Source: Euryodendron excelsum (Eukaryota > Streptophyta > Magnoliopsida > Ericales > Pentaphylacaceae). Taken from it: a stretch of 64,000 bases of DNA. The notes beneath the pieces are model-generated. The model saw only the letters and a program-made list of their open reading frames with translations. It was not told where the DNA came from and made no database searches. How positions within the stretch are numbered: the first letter of the stretch is position 1; every line of letters starts with the position of its first letter. Shown here one piece after another: positions 54,110 through 64,000 of the stretch. The stretch is taken from assembly GCA_033060915.1 (NCBI GenBank), contig CM065393.1, positions 5,434,501-5,498,500 on the forward strand, written 5' to 3'. Made by a program: the position numbers and the translations under genes.

Positions 54110-57100
54110 ATCTAAAAAGGACCATTGGTACTTGGATAGTGGTTGTTTAAGACACGTGATTGGAGATGAATCTCAATTCACATCTCTTACACTAAAGAAT
54201 AGACAATTGGCACTTTTAGAGATAATAGCAAAGGCAAAATTATTGGTATAGGTAGTATTAGTAAAAACTCCTTTACTTCAATTGAAAATGTTTTACTTGT
54301 TAAAGGTCTTAAGCACAGCCTGTTGAGTATTAGTCAATTATGTGATAGAGATTATAAGGTAGTATTTGAATCTTCTAAGTGTATTGTAGTAAACATGAAT
54401 GACAACAAGATCATATTGGCTGGACATAGACAAGACAATATTTATATTTTTAACTTAAATGATTTATCTTATTGTAAAATAAAATGTCTTGCTGCTATGA
54501 ACAGTGAAGATAGTTGGTTGTGGCATAGAAGGCTTAGTCATATTAGCATGAGCATACTTTCAAAAATTTCAAAAAATGAACTAGTGAATGGTCTTTCCAA
54601 ACTCAAATTTGAAAACGACAAACTTTATGATGTATGTCAAATGGGAAAGCAAACCAGAATTTCTTTCAAATCTACTAATATGCTCTCTACCTCTAGGCCA
54701 CTACAACTTTTGTATATAGATTTGTTTGGACTAACTAGAACCTTAAGGACAGGTGATAAGAAATTTGCTCTTGTTGTTGTTGATGATTACTCAAGATATA
54801 CTTGAACATTTTTTCTAGCTCACAAGGATGAATCAATTATTTTCTTCACCAAGTTTTGCAAAAAGGTTCAAAATGAAAAAGGATTTACAATCATAGCAAT
54901 TAGGATTGACCACGGTGGTAAGTTTGATTGCAAATCTTTTGAAATATTTTGTGATGAAAATGGTTTTTAACATAACTTTTCAGCACCTAGAACTTCTCAA
55001 CAAAATGGAGTTGTTGAGAGGAAAAATAAAACTTTGGAAGAAATGGGGAGAACAATGTTTGGTGAAAATAATTTGTCAAAATATTTTTAGACTGAAATTG
55101 TTAATACAGCTTGCTATGTTGTAAACAGAGTTTTGGTGAGAAAATCTTTAAACAAAACCCTATATGAGCTTTGAAAAGACAAGAAACTAAATGTTTCATA
55201 CTTTAAAGCTTTTAGATGCAAATACTTTGTGTTGAATAACAATAAGGACAATCTTAGAAAGTTTGATGCAAAATCAAATGATGGTGTCTTTTTTAGCTAT
55301 TCTACTCATAGCAAGGCCTATAGAATTTTCAATAAAAGAACTTTAGTTGTTGAAGAATCAATGTATGTTACCTTTGACGAACTAAATTATTTGTCAAAGC
55401 ATATTGTGAGTGATGATGTGGAACAAAGCTTGGATGAGTTGAACATCAATCCAACTCAAAGTAAAGCTCCACTACAAGAGAAAGGAAACTAAGACATTCC
55501 ATCAAATCAACAAGATGCGAATGAAGGGCTGCCAAAGGAATGGAAGTTTGTTCACAACCATCCAACATAGCAAATACTAGGTGATCCATTACAAGGGGTA
55601 AGAACAAGATCATCTCTTAGAAATGTATGTAACCATCTTACTTTTCTATCACAAATTGAACCAAAATATTTTTAAGATGTTAAAAATGATGAATTTTGGA
55701 TTATGGCTATGCTAGATGAATTAAATCAATTTGAAAGGTTCCTAGGTCTAAAGATCATCCTGTAATTGGAACCAAATGGGTGTTTAGAAACAAAATGGAT
55801 GAATCTAGAACTGTTGTGAGAAATAAGGCTAGACTTGTAGCTTAAGGCTATAGTCAAGAAGAAGGAATTAATTTTGATGAGACCTATGCACCTGTAGCTA
55901 AATTAGAGACTATTAGAATGTTGCTTGCATTTTTATGTTTAAAAATTTTTAAGCTTTATAAAATGGAAGTAAAAAGTGCATTTTTTTAATTGTTTTATTT
56001 CTGAAGAGATTTATGTTGAACAATCTCCTAGTTTTGAAAATCCAAAATTTTCAAATCGTATTTTCAAACTTACAAAAGCACTTCATGGTTTAAAACAGGC
56101 CCCAGGGGCTTGGTATGAAAGGTTGAACAAATTTTTTTATTGAAAATGGTTTCACAAGAGGAAAGATTGATACCACACTTTTCATAAAGATTTGAGACCA
56201 TGATATGCTTATTGTGTAAATTTATGTAGATGATATCATATTTGGCTCTACTAATGAGAAGCTTTGCAAGGAATTTGCTAAGTGTATGCAAGGTGAATTT
56301 GAAATGAGCATGATGGGAGAACTCAACTTCTTTCTTGGACTTCAAATCAAAAAATTAAAGGAAGACATCTTCATAAACTAAGCTAAGTACATCAAAAACT
56401 TACTTAAGAAGTTTGATATAGAGGATGCAAGGCCATTGAGCACTCCCATGAATACTTCAACAAAGCTTGACAAAGATGAAAAAGGTATCTTTATAGATAC
56501 TAAATTATATAAAAGTATGATTGACTCATTACTCTATCTAACTGCTAGTAGGCCTAATATCATGTTTAGTGTTTTCTTATGTGCTAAATTTTAATCTAAT
56601 CCTAAGGAATCACACATTGTAGCTGTTAAAAGGATTTTTATATATCTAAAGTACACACCTAACCTTGGATTATGGTATCTTAAGGGCACATCTTTAAACT
56701 TGATTACCTATTCTGATGCTGACTATGCTGGCAGTAAAGTTGATAGAAAGAGCACAAGTGGCTCTTACCAATTTCTTGGTAATATGTTTGTTTCATGGTT
56801 TAGTAAGAAACAAAACTTAGTTGCACTTTTCACAGCTGAGGCAAAATACATTGCAGCTGAAAGCTATTGTGCTCAAGTCTTTTAGATCAAACACCAACTA
56901 GAGGCTTTTGGACTAACTTTTGAACACATGCCCATTAGATTTGATAACATAAGTGCTATCAATTTGACCAAGAACCCTATTCAGCACTCTCGTACAAAAC
57001 ACATTGAAATTAGACTATAGTGATTATGTGTAAAAATGTGATATTAAACTTAACTTTGTAAGCACTAAGAATCAACTTGCTGATATATTCACAAAACCAT

Positions 57101-57162
57101 TGAGTGAAGATAGATTTTGGATGATTAGGAGATAATTGGTAATGAGCAATCCAATATCTTGA
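54110..57162 (+). pseudogene. TE-B pol remnant (protease to RNase H)
   Basis: Protease start WYLDSGCLRH near 54127, integrase HHCC region LWHRRLSHIS ... VCQMGK, integrase core with RIDHGGKF near 54903, RT with IYVDDIIFG (active site 56223-56234, preceded by a TAA two codons earlier), and RNase H with [17 protein letters not shown] near 56710. At least a dozen stops and several frameshifts are spread over it. One Cys of the HHCC region reads Tyr. It serves as an internal reference that dates and places the frameshifts in TE-A. Confidence 0.9.
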
Positions 57163-57277
57163 ATGATTTTTATGTTCTTCATGTTCAATAACGCTATTGA
57201 ATCTTTACAATTGATGGAATACCTATTTGATGCATTACATATCATTCATAAGTCATACTCTACATTTCATAAAAGAA

Positions 57278-57450
57278 GAGTTGACCCCTGACCTTAAGGA
57301 GTCGACCTATGTTTTTTGAGAATAGCTTATGTTAGCTTCTGTTGAAAATAGTCGACCCTTATAATACCAAGAGTCGACCCATTTTAACAGAGAGCTCTGA
57401 AGCAATTTTGACAGAAAAAGAGTCGACCCCTCAAAGCCAAGAGTCAGTCC
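57278..57450. promoter_or_regulatory. 71-bp paired-site array between pol and the 3' ORF of TE-B (3 units)
   Basis: Sites of the GAGTCGACCC type start at 57278, 57299, 57349, 57371, 57420 and 57441. Pair spacings are 21, 22 and 21 bp, and the period is exactly 71 and 71 bp. This is the same place and unit number as in TE-A. A TTTAAATA word follows at about 57473. Confidence 0.85.
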
Positions 57451-57649
57451 TTCTGTGCGGTTGCTCAGTGACTTTAAATACCCCTATTTATTCAGTAAAA
57501 ACAAATTTTCCTCTTTCTCAACAAACAGTTTTCTCAATTGTCAAGAACTATCAAACCTCTCCTCAAATCACTCTTAACTCCCATCATATACGTATTTCGA
57601 TCCCTCCAAACCTATTCCCAACCTTCATTCACCTTTTTATCTATCTCCT

Positions 57650-58300
57650 ATGGCACTAAAATTTGATAAGTCGAAGAAAGGGAAGAACACCCTAGAAGGG
57701 TCGACACTCAAGGTGGCTGGAAGTAAAAAGAGAAAGGATCATGGGGAATCCTATATGGGGCATGGGAATAAGAAGAAATCAAAAAGAACAACTTAAGATG
57801 AAGAGAAGATTGAAAGAAACAAGACCTATTTCTCTAGCAATGAGGCTGAAGCTACGTATTACTCCATATTTTTTTTTAAGCTTGTTTTGAATGGTAGATG
57901 GATAAATTTCCAATTTTTTACTAAGGGAAACAAATTGAAGCAGCAAATGGGTAATGACATTGCAATGCCTACTGAGCATCTAGGACAATATATTAAGAAA
58001 ATGGTTAGAGATGCATACAATCCCCTCTATACTGCTATATCCAGATTTATAAAAGAGACCTTCTCCACTAATGCCTCCACTGATGACATGGATGAAGCAT
58101 ATTAGGGAGTTGATCCCTCAACTAGCACAAAAATTGACACCCTAACTCGAGCAAGAGCAAAACCTGATCAAACCTCTCCACAATCACCAGCCAGCACCCA
58201 CGAGTATGGACTAAGGCAGAGAAATTCAGCCAAGTTCACAAACACTGCTGATGACCCTATTGACCTCTCCTAAACTCTATCCCTCAAAGCCAAAAACTGA
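57650..58300 (+). pseudogene. TE-B extra 3' ORF remnant, central domain deleted
   Basis: ATG at 57650 opens a basic N-terminus (KSKKGKNTLEGS, SKKRKD, NKKKSKR) like that of TE-A, then the start of the domain (LVLNGRWINFQFF). It then jumps to the conserved tail (MGNDIAMPTEHLGQYIKKMV ... YGLRQRNSAKFTNTADDPIDLS). About 250 codons present in TE-A are absent and three in-frame stops are seen. The conserved ends confirm that the TE-A ORF is a family feature. Confidence 0.75.
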
Positions 58301-58977
58301 GCACTATTGCATTTGCACCTTCATTTTTGCATTTTTATTTGCATTTATGAACAAGTCTCTCTCTTTTTTTTTTTTAAACGATGGTATGTTATCCTCAAGA
58401 CATTTGATTTGTAATATGATGAATGTTTGGATATTTTAACAACTATTGATGCCTAATATATATTATTATTGTATAACATCTTCAATGTGGTTGTTTACAA
58501 TTTCCTGAGTGGTTGGTTAATTGATTTGCTATGCTTGCTCACTTCTTTATAATATTAATATTGTTTTAAGATTTTTTGCTATTGTACCTGTCTTTTACTT
58601 GTATTTCTAGCTCTTTTTGATTGATTGTCAAAAAGGGGAAGAGAAGTATTATTGTTGCTTAGTGCTAGTATTGCCTGATATTGTTGTTGTTTGAACAAGT
58701 ATTACTGTTGCTTGGTACTATTGTTGCTTGATAAAAAACACCAAATGCTGGAACTCCTCAAAAGAAGGGGAGAGAAGTATAAGATTGTTGCTTGCTCTAC
58801 ATGGACTCAAAAGCACCAAATGTTTGACCTCCTTAAGCAATGGGGAGCAATAAATTCCTTATAAAAGCGGGAGCAAATTTAGGTATAAATTTATATACTT
58901 TTGCACCAACACACACATACTCTAAGTTTATTATTCATGTTTTGAAAAGTTTTGTCAATCATCAAAAAGGGGGAGAT
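58301..58977 (+). other. TE-B 3' untranslated region
   Basis: No gene. Polypurine words (AAAAAGGGGAAGAG near 58629, AAGGGGAGAG near 58765, AAAAAGGGGGAG near 58964) repeat as in TE-A. The last one abuts the 3' LTR. Confidence 0.75.
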
Positions 58978-60657
58978 TGTTGACTCCATGCCTTGATTTT
59001 GATGATAACAAAACTTTGTTTAAATGTCTAATTACTTTACTTAGTGTGCAGATTATATCATGCATTAATTAGACGATAACTTAAAACTTAAATATATTGA
59101 AGAATTTATAAAGCGTGTCAAGAAGAATTGAAGAGTGTGAAAATGATGGAAGAAACTATATAAATTGAAGAAATCCTAGATGCAATCTAAATCAAATGAT
59201 TTAATCTTGAAGAGATTGAATGTGGTAAAGATCAAGTAAAAAGAATATCATAAATCTTGGAAGATTTTTTGAAAGATTTGATGAAGTCTCAAACCAAGTG
59301 AAGCTATGAATTGATTGAAGAAATTCTTGAAGAACAACGTACATGGAAGGAGACATTTTAAGCCTTAGAAACCTAATCTGGAATATCAATAAAATGCTTG
59401 AAGGATTGGAAGAAGGTTGAAGAAGTTCTGCAAAATGAAGCCTATAGGTTTGGCAAGGGTTGACACATTCACTCTAAGAGTCGACACATAAAGACAATGG
59501 CTTGAACCTGAGTATATGGAATTGGCAAGGGTCGACACATCCATAACAGGAGTTAACACTTAGTTCATCAAGTGTCAACACTTAGACCTATAGGGGTCGA
59601 CACATGGAGACAGTGAGCATGACTTTGATAAATCCTTAAAAGAGTTGACACATGGAAAAAGGTTGCACGACTTTAAAAAATCCTTTAAAAGAGTCAACAC
59701 ATTAGGCTACATGAGTCAATACATGAAGACAGAGTGTATGACTTTGAAAAATCTTTAAAGGAATCGACATATGAGCCTAGAAGAGTTGACACATTGAGAT
59801 AGTGCCTTAGAGATACGTGCTTAAACTTGAAGGAGTTGACACTTGGTTCCTCAGGAGTTGACAGATGGAGGCAGATTGCTTAAAGAACAATGTTTAGAAC
59901 ATGAAGGTGTCGACACTTGCAGTCTAAGGGTAGACCCATGCCATTGCAACGGTAATATTTTTAAACGTTCTATAGATGTGTTCTTGCATTTAATGTAACC
60001 CCAACTACCTCCAACGGTTAGAATCGAAGCTAATGCATATATACAAGATCCCCATAGCATATACAAGAAGAAAGGACATCCATATAATTGCAACAAATGA
60101 ATTTGAAGGCATAAACCCCAGTGTTACTGTTGCTTTGCTGGGATATTGGGGATTTACTGATCTTACATTGATTCCATCCACTCTTTGAGAGAGATACTTT
60201 GTGTAAACCTCATTTATTCTATTTGGATGGGTTTGTAAACTTGTGAGTTTGAGTGTTCTTGTTAAAAACACTTGTAAGTTTGAATAAAACTTGGACAAAA
60301 TCACTTGAGCAGATTTGAGAGCTTGGGAAGAGCTCTTGTAAGAAGTGAGCTAGGTATTAGATCAACTAGTACTTGCTTTGTAATTGTTCATTGTATAGTG
60401 GAAGAGCTTTCAAGGGGGTCTGGAGAGTGAGGACATAGGTCACGAGTTGTGGTTGAACCTCGATAAATCATTGTGTTCATTTTGTGCTTTATTTTTCATT
60501 TCTTATTTGAGATTGCTTAAACACATTGCACACACACTTTGATTTTGCTATTAGATTGTTTAATCAGATTGCTTAATCAGTTTTTAGTTAAAATTATATG
60601 TGATTATTTTTTAAACTCATTTCACCCCGCCTCTTGGGTTGCACACTTGGGCCAACA
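58978..60657 (+). repeat. TE-B 3' LTR with paired-site array
   Basis: Same structure as the 5' LTR, with the array at about 59457-59937 and ending in GTGTCGACAC (59907-59916) and GGGTAGACCC. Many sites are mutated independently of those in the 5' LTR, for example GGGTTGACAC at 59457 where the 5' copy has GGGTCGACAA. Confidence 0.85.
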
Positions 60658-61273
60658 TATATATCCTTATCTTATTGATTGTGGCTCCACGTATTTGTTT
60701 GTCTTGAATTTATTGTTAAATAATTGCATACCTCTTCGGAACCATTAATATATGTGTTATTCACCTTTTTCCACCCAGAAATTTTGTGGTATATGATAGG
60801 ATTTTCAATCTTTGTGGGAATTTTGTTAATAATGCGTCCATGCTCGTAAATCTTATACCCTTAGAAATGCACTATTTTGATGTCATCTTAGGAATGGATT
60901 TGTCGTCCCTTCATCATGCCATTATTGATTATGAATTTAAACGAGTTTAGTTTCATTCTTCCACCCATCCGGGACTTATTTTTTAATGAGTGAGCATTGT
61001 GCCTCCTCCCTATCTCATTTTGCCATGTAAGCATGTTGTTTAGTCCAAAAAGGGAATCGTACCTTCTTATGTAACATTGTCGACACACACATTTTCCACC
61101 ATCCTTGGAAGATATCCATATTGTCTGGGAGTTTCTGATATCTCACTTGACAAGTTGCCTGGACCCTTAATGGATCGAGAGTTTGAGATTCAAGAAATGC
61201 TGTCCCTTTTTGTTTGAATGATGATTTGTATCAAGTTTGAGGACCAAACTTATTTAAGGGGGGAAGGATATAA
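60658..61273 (+). pseudogene. TE-C protease and RT start, then polypurine tract
   Basis: LIDCGSTYLFV (60673 onward) is the Ty3-type protease active-site region with the Ser/Asp position changed (DCGS). It is followed by the LEMHYFDVILGMDLSSLHHAIIDYE segment (about 60861-60935). IVWEFLISHL near 61120 matches the segment that introduces RT. The rest of pol is missing. A deletion joins it to the 3' end with a purine run AAGGGGGGAAGGA (about 61256-61269) before the LTR. Confidence 0.7.
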
Positions 61274-61450
61274 TGTCCCGAACCTCTATTATCTAATTTA
61301 ATGTGAATTTCCTAAATTCTATATTATTTTAACGTGTCATTGGATCCAAATGATCAATGTTAATGCATGTTGTAGCATATGCCTTATGTGCAAGACAAAT
61401 GGGATTAATTCCCATGGGTGTCTTTTTAAACACCCACACACACATCGCCG

Positions 61451-61481
<31 letters not shown>

Positions 61482-63271
61482 CGATAGAGAAGGAGAGAAG
61501 AGAGAAAGAGCAAGAGAAGAAAAAGACTAAGGAAGAGAAGATCAAGAAGAGAAGGGGGTTGAAGAACTTCAACCAAACTTGGGAATTCATTGTTGAAGTT
61601 GGGAAGCTTGAGAGAGAAAGGTAAAAACTCTATCTCTTGTAAATGTATAGTCATGTGTGTATATGTATGTGTACCTAGAGGTGTTGTTGGGTTTTGATGA
61701 CTCATTTGAGTCCCAATTAGTTAGATTTTGGGAGCTTATAGCTCACATTATAGGATTTGGAGTTGGGGTTTGGAAACCTCCAATTTTGTACATGTTAGGG
61801 TTTGGAATTTCAAACCCTAGATCCCTTTGTTTAGCTTGTCTATTTAGCTTCATTATGAGTTATTGTAATTTTCTTGGGTCAATCTTTGAACCCTAGAAGT
61901 ATTAGAAAAGTTTGGGAGAGATTTGGATGAGTTTGGGTAAGAAAAACCAATTTTTGTTTAAGCTGGAGCCTAGCTGCCACACTAGAGTGCGGTGTAGCGC
62001 ACCTGAGGGCGTGGGTGTCTAGCTAGGACCCGGCTTTAGTAGGGTAATCTGGTTAGGACCCCACTCTAGCGCGCCTTAGGGTGCAGTCCCAACTCACAGC
62101 TCTGACACTCTTTAGTATAATGGGCATAACTTGCTCTAGAAAACTTGAATTGATACATAGTTTAAAGCGTGAGAAAGTAGACTAATAGACCTTTCTACCC
62201 ATATAAAGTTTGTACTTTAATTCCTTATAGATTGTTAAATATTAAGGTTTGAATTTGATCCAAAGTTTCTATCGGCAACATTATTTGTCAAAATTTTAGT
62301 CCCTTTTTCATTAGACATAACTTCTTTATTCAGAATATGTTTTCCACCCATAACCTATCAAATTAAGTTTTAAGTCTATTTTTAAATGAATTTGACATAG
62401 AATGTAAGCTCATTATCCTAATGTGAATGAGATGCAATGAATGAATCAGTGTTTAGGAATTCACGTTTCAAACCTCAACTTTTATGTTCTTGCATTGCAT
62501 CGAGGTCTTGTGTTTGACTCTTTTATATACTCTATGTGTAGGAACACCCTTGTTTAGCACCAATTCTCAAGGATAGAAGTGAGTAACGATATGCCATTAG
62601 TAAAATCCTATTATTTTCCCAAAGGTTTCCAAGTTCAATTGCATTGTCTTTTGTATTCAAGTTCAACTACTTTGCCTTCAAGTTCAATCATATTTCATGC
62701 ATTTCTTCTTCATAATGTCTATGCATCAATGATTATGTTATATATAAACGTCATGTTTTGAAATGCAACGTTTTCCAATGTATGATGCTAACTTAAGGTC
62801 ATTCGTGGCAAGACCCTAAACTAGCAACGATGATCCTATGGTAGGGGACGTGAAATAATCTATCGCCATGTTAGGTGACATCACTTGGCGTAAAGAGCCT
62901 ATGTGTGACCTTTATGGTTACTATAACTGAGCTTAGATCTTATGATTGGCTTAAAGAGCCTATGTGTGACCTTTATGGTTACTATGACTGAGCCTGGCTC
63001 TCATGATTGGTCCAAAGCACTCTATGTTGTTAATAAGCTGAGCGTACCTCTTAATGACTGAACCTAGCTCTCATGACTGGCCTAAAGAGCCTTATGTGTG
63101 ATGTTTATGATTACTATGTTGGCCTAAAGAGCCTTATGTATGACCTTTAGGGTTACTATATTGGCCTAAAGAGCCTTATTCGTGTCTTTCATAGTTATTA
63201 TATTATCCTAAAGAGCTTTATGGGTGACCCTTGTGGTTATTGTGATGCCTAATACTAGAAAGACCTCTTAA
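61274..63271 (+). repeat. TE-C 3' LTR, truncated
   Basis: Starts TGTCCCGAACC and follows the 5' LTR for about 2 kb through the CA microsatellite (61433-61477), the GCGC-rich part and the first tandem-repeat family. It stops at CTCTTAA (63265-63271), so about 1.8 kb of LTR is missing. Confidence 0.85.
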
Positions 63272-63272
63272 T

Positions 63273-63286
63273 AGCTTTATGGGTGA
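63273..63286. other. 14-bp templated filler at a deletion junction
   Basis: AGCTTTATGGGTGA at 63273-63286 is an exact copy of 63214-63227, about 60 bp upstream. It sits between the truncated TE-C LTR and TE-D' sequence. Such short local copies are typical of end-joining repair with template switching. Confidence 0.75.
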
Positions 63287-64000
63287 ACATGATTTCATGT
63301 AAAACCTTTTGGAAAGCCAACTTAAGAGAGTTGTAAGTTTTGAAAACTATTTTTATAAAACTATTCAAGTAAGAGTAGGGTTCATTTGGTTGGCGTTTGG
63401 AAACTACTCAAAAGAGGGTTTTCTTGGAACTATTTCAATCACAAACTTGATGGAAAAATTAGTTTGATGGAACCTAATGAAAATGAACTTTTTGAAACCA
63501 TTTCTTGGAAAGGAGATTTTGAAAACCCACTTTTAAGGTGTTGAAAACCACTCTAAACAATAAGAGTTCATATGGTCAATTTAAGAGAAATCACTCAAAA
63601 GAGGACTCCATGGGACCATTAGAATTCCATATTGATCCAAAACAATCCATATGCTCCCATTTTTAATACGATTCCGGCCAACCACAATATTCAAAAGAGC
63701 AAAACATTGAGAACCTCCCTAAGGGAGGGTTGTTTTGAAAATCAATAAAAACCTATCTTAGATAAGGATTCTTCAAAGCCATTTCTATATAACTCAAGAG
63801 AGTAGAAATACAATGATGCAAAGTGAGGGCCAAGGTTTTAGGATGGGTTTCCTAAGGCATGGAAAACCAGGGTTCTTTGATTAAACTTAAAGAAACTCCA
63901 ACTTAGAGGCCTTTTTAGAAAATCATTTTAGCATGAACTTTGTAGAACTTTTGAAAATGGAACCAATGGTGGCTTTGAAAAAATGTTTTTAAGCATAGAA
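63287..64000 (-). mobile_element. TE-D' inverted LTR, distal part, running off the window
   Basis: On the minus strand it matches the TE-D LTR between about 22390 and 21700. For example CTTTGCATCATTG, CATGCCTTAGG and CAAAG(C)CACCATTG(G) are found in the same order. It is the continuation of 35276-35958 beyond TE-C, with about 150 bp lost at the junction. No gene. Confidence 0.75.

Larger units (their letters stand above)
51293..60657 (+). mobile_element. TE-B: old Sirevirus (SIRE-type Ty1/copia)
   Basis: LTRs at 51293-52986 and 58978-60657 (1694 and 1680 bp) start TGTTGACTCC and end CCAATA / CCAACA. The flanks TATCT (51288-51292) and TATAT (60658-60662) agree at 4 of 5. The same gene order as TE-A is present, but with stops and frameshifts in all parts and LTRs that differ visibly, roughly one base in ten by eye in the first 250 bp. 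It is a much older insertion of a related family. Confidence 0.9.
35959..63271 (+). mobile_element. TE-C: Ty3 chromovirus-like element, internally deleted, carrying TE-A and TE-B
   Basis: 5' LTR 35959-50960 (about 3.84 kb without TE-A), primer site 50964-50976, gag start 51141, TE-B at 51293, protease and RT start at 60658-61240, polypurine tract at about 61256-61269 and 3' LTR 61274-63271 (truncated). The LTR ends (TGTCCCGAACC start, GGGCGTGACA end), the primer site TGGTATCAGAGCT and the Gag start MPPRGRDRRG fit plant chromoviruses such as Tekay. The lineage is inferred. Integrase, RNase H and most of RT are gone, so this copy is dead. Confidence 0.75.

Overview
The window is nuclear DNA from a flowering plant, probably a eudicot with a large, repeat-rich genome. 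The evidence is two exons of a plant purple acid phosphatase gene, plastid-derived fragments, and a deep nest of plant LTR retrotransposons. I cannot name the species. No RNA gene, operon or CRISPR array is visible.

Left part (1-15,100) is the gene-proximal side. It holds plastid-derived pseudogenes (rps14 and ycf1, minus strand), a hAT-type MITE, the first two exons of a PAP28/29-like phosphatase on the minus strand (9329 to 8834), a Mutator-like element with ~350-bp inverted repeats (9497-10740), a second hAT-like element (10801-11485) and a Copia solo LTR (11907-13639).

Right part (15,101-64,000) is one nest. TE-E, a decayed Ty1/copia element of Tnt1/Tork style, starts at 15101 and is cut at 19236 by TE-D, a large element with no recognisable coding capacity. 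The 5' LTR of TE-D carries a complete 5284-bp solo LTR (22608-27891, TSD ACTAT), its interior carries a hAT element (31519-32128), and its 3' LTR (from 33709) runs into an inverted relative, TE-D' (about 35276). TE-D' is split by TE-C, a Ty3 chromovirus-like element (35959-63271) reduced to gag and protease/RT remnants between long LTRs. TE-C contains two Sirevirus (SIRE-type Ty1/copia) elements. TE-A (39573-50726, TSD ATTAT) lies in its 5' LTR and has LTRs that differ at only four places. TE-B (51293-60657) lies in its interior and is old and full of stops.

TE-A is the best preserved element: gag, protease, integrase, RT, RNase H and an extra 3' ORF, but several frameshifts break the reading. 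The most interesting signal is non-coding. TE-A and TE-B both carry arrays of a 10-bp GTCGAC-centred site, set in pairs 20-22 bp apart and repeated every ~71 bp. The array is in the U3 part of each LTR and again, as three units, between pol and the extra 3' ORF. Other structural signals are tandem hairpins with coordinated stem changes in the TE-D LTR family and a compensated hairpin next to its primer-binding region.

Relative order from nesting: TE-E first, then TE-D, TE-D', TE-C, TE-B, with TE-A very recent. Coordinates of ORFs and repeats come from reading the sequence; family names come from remembered motifs, not from a search.
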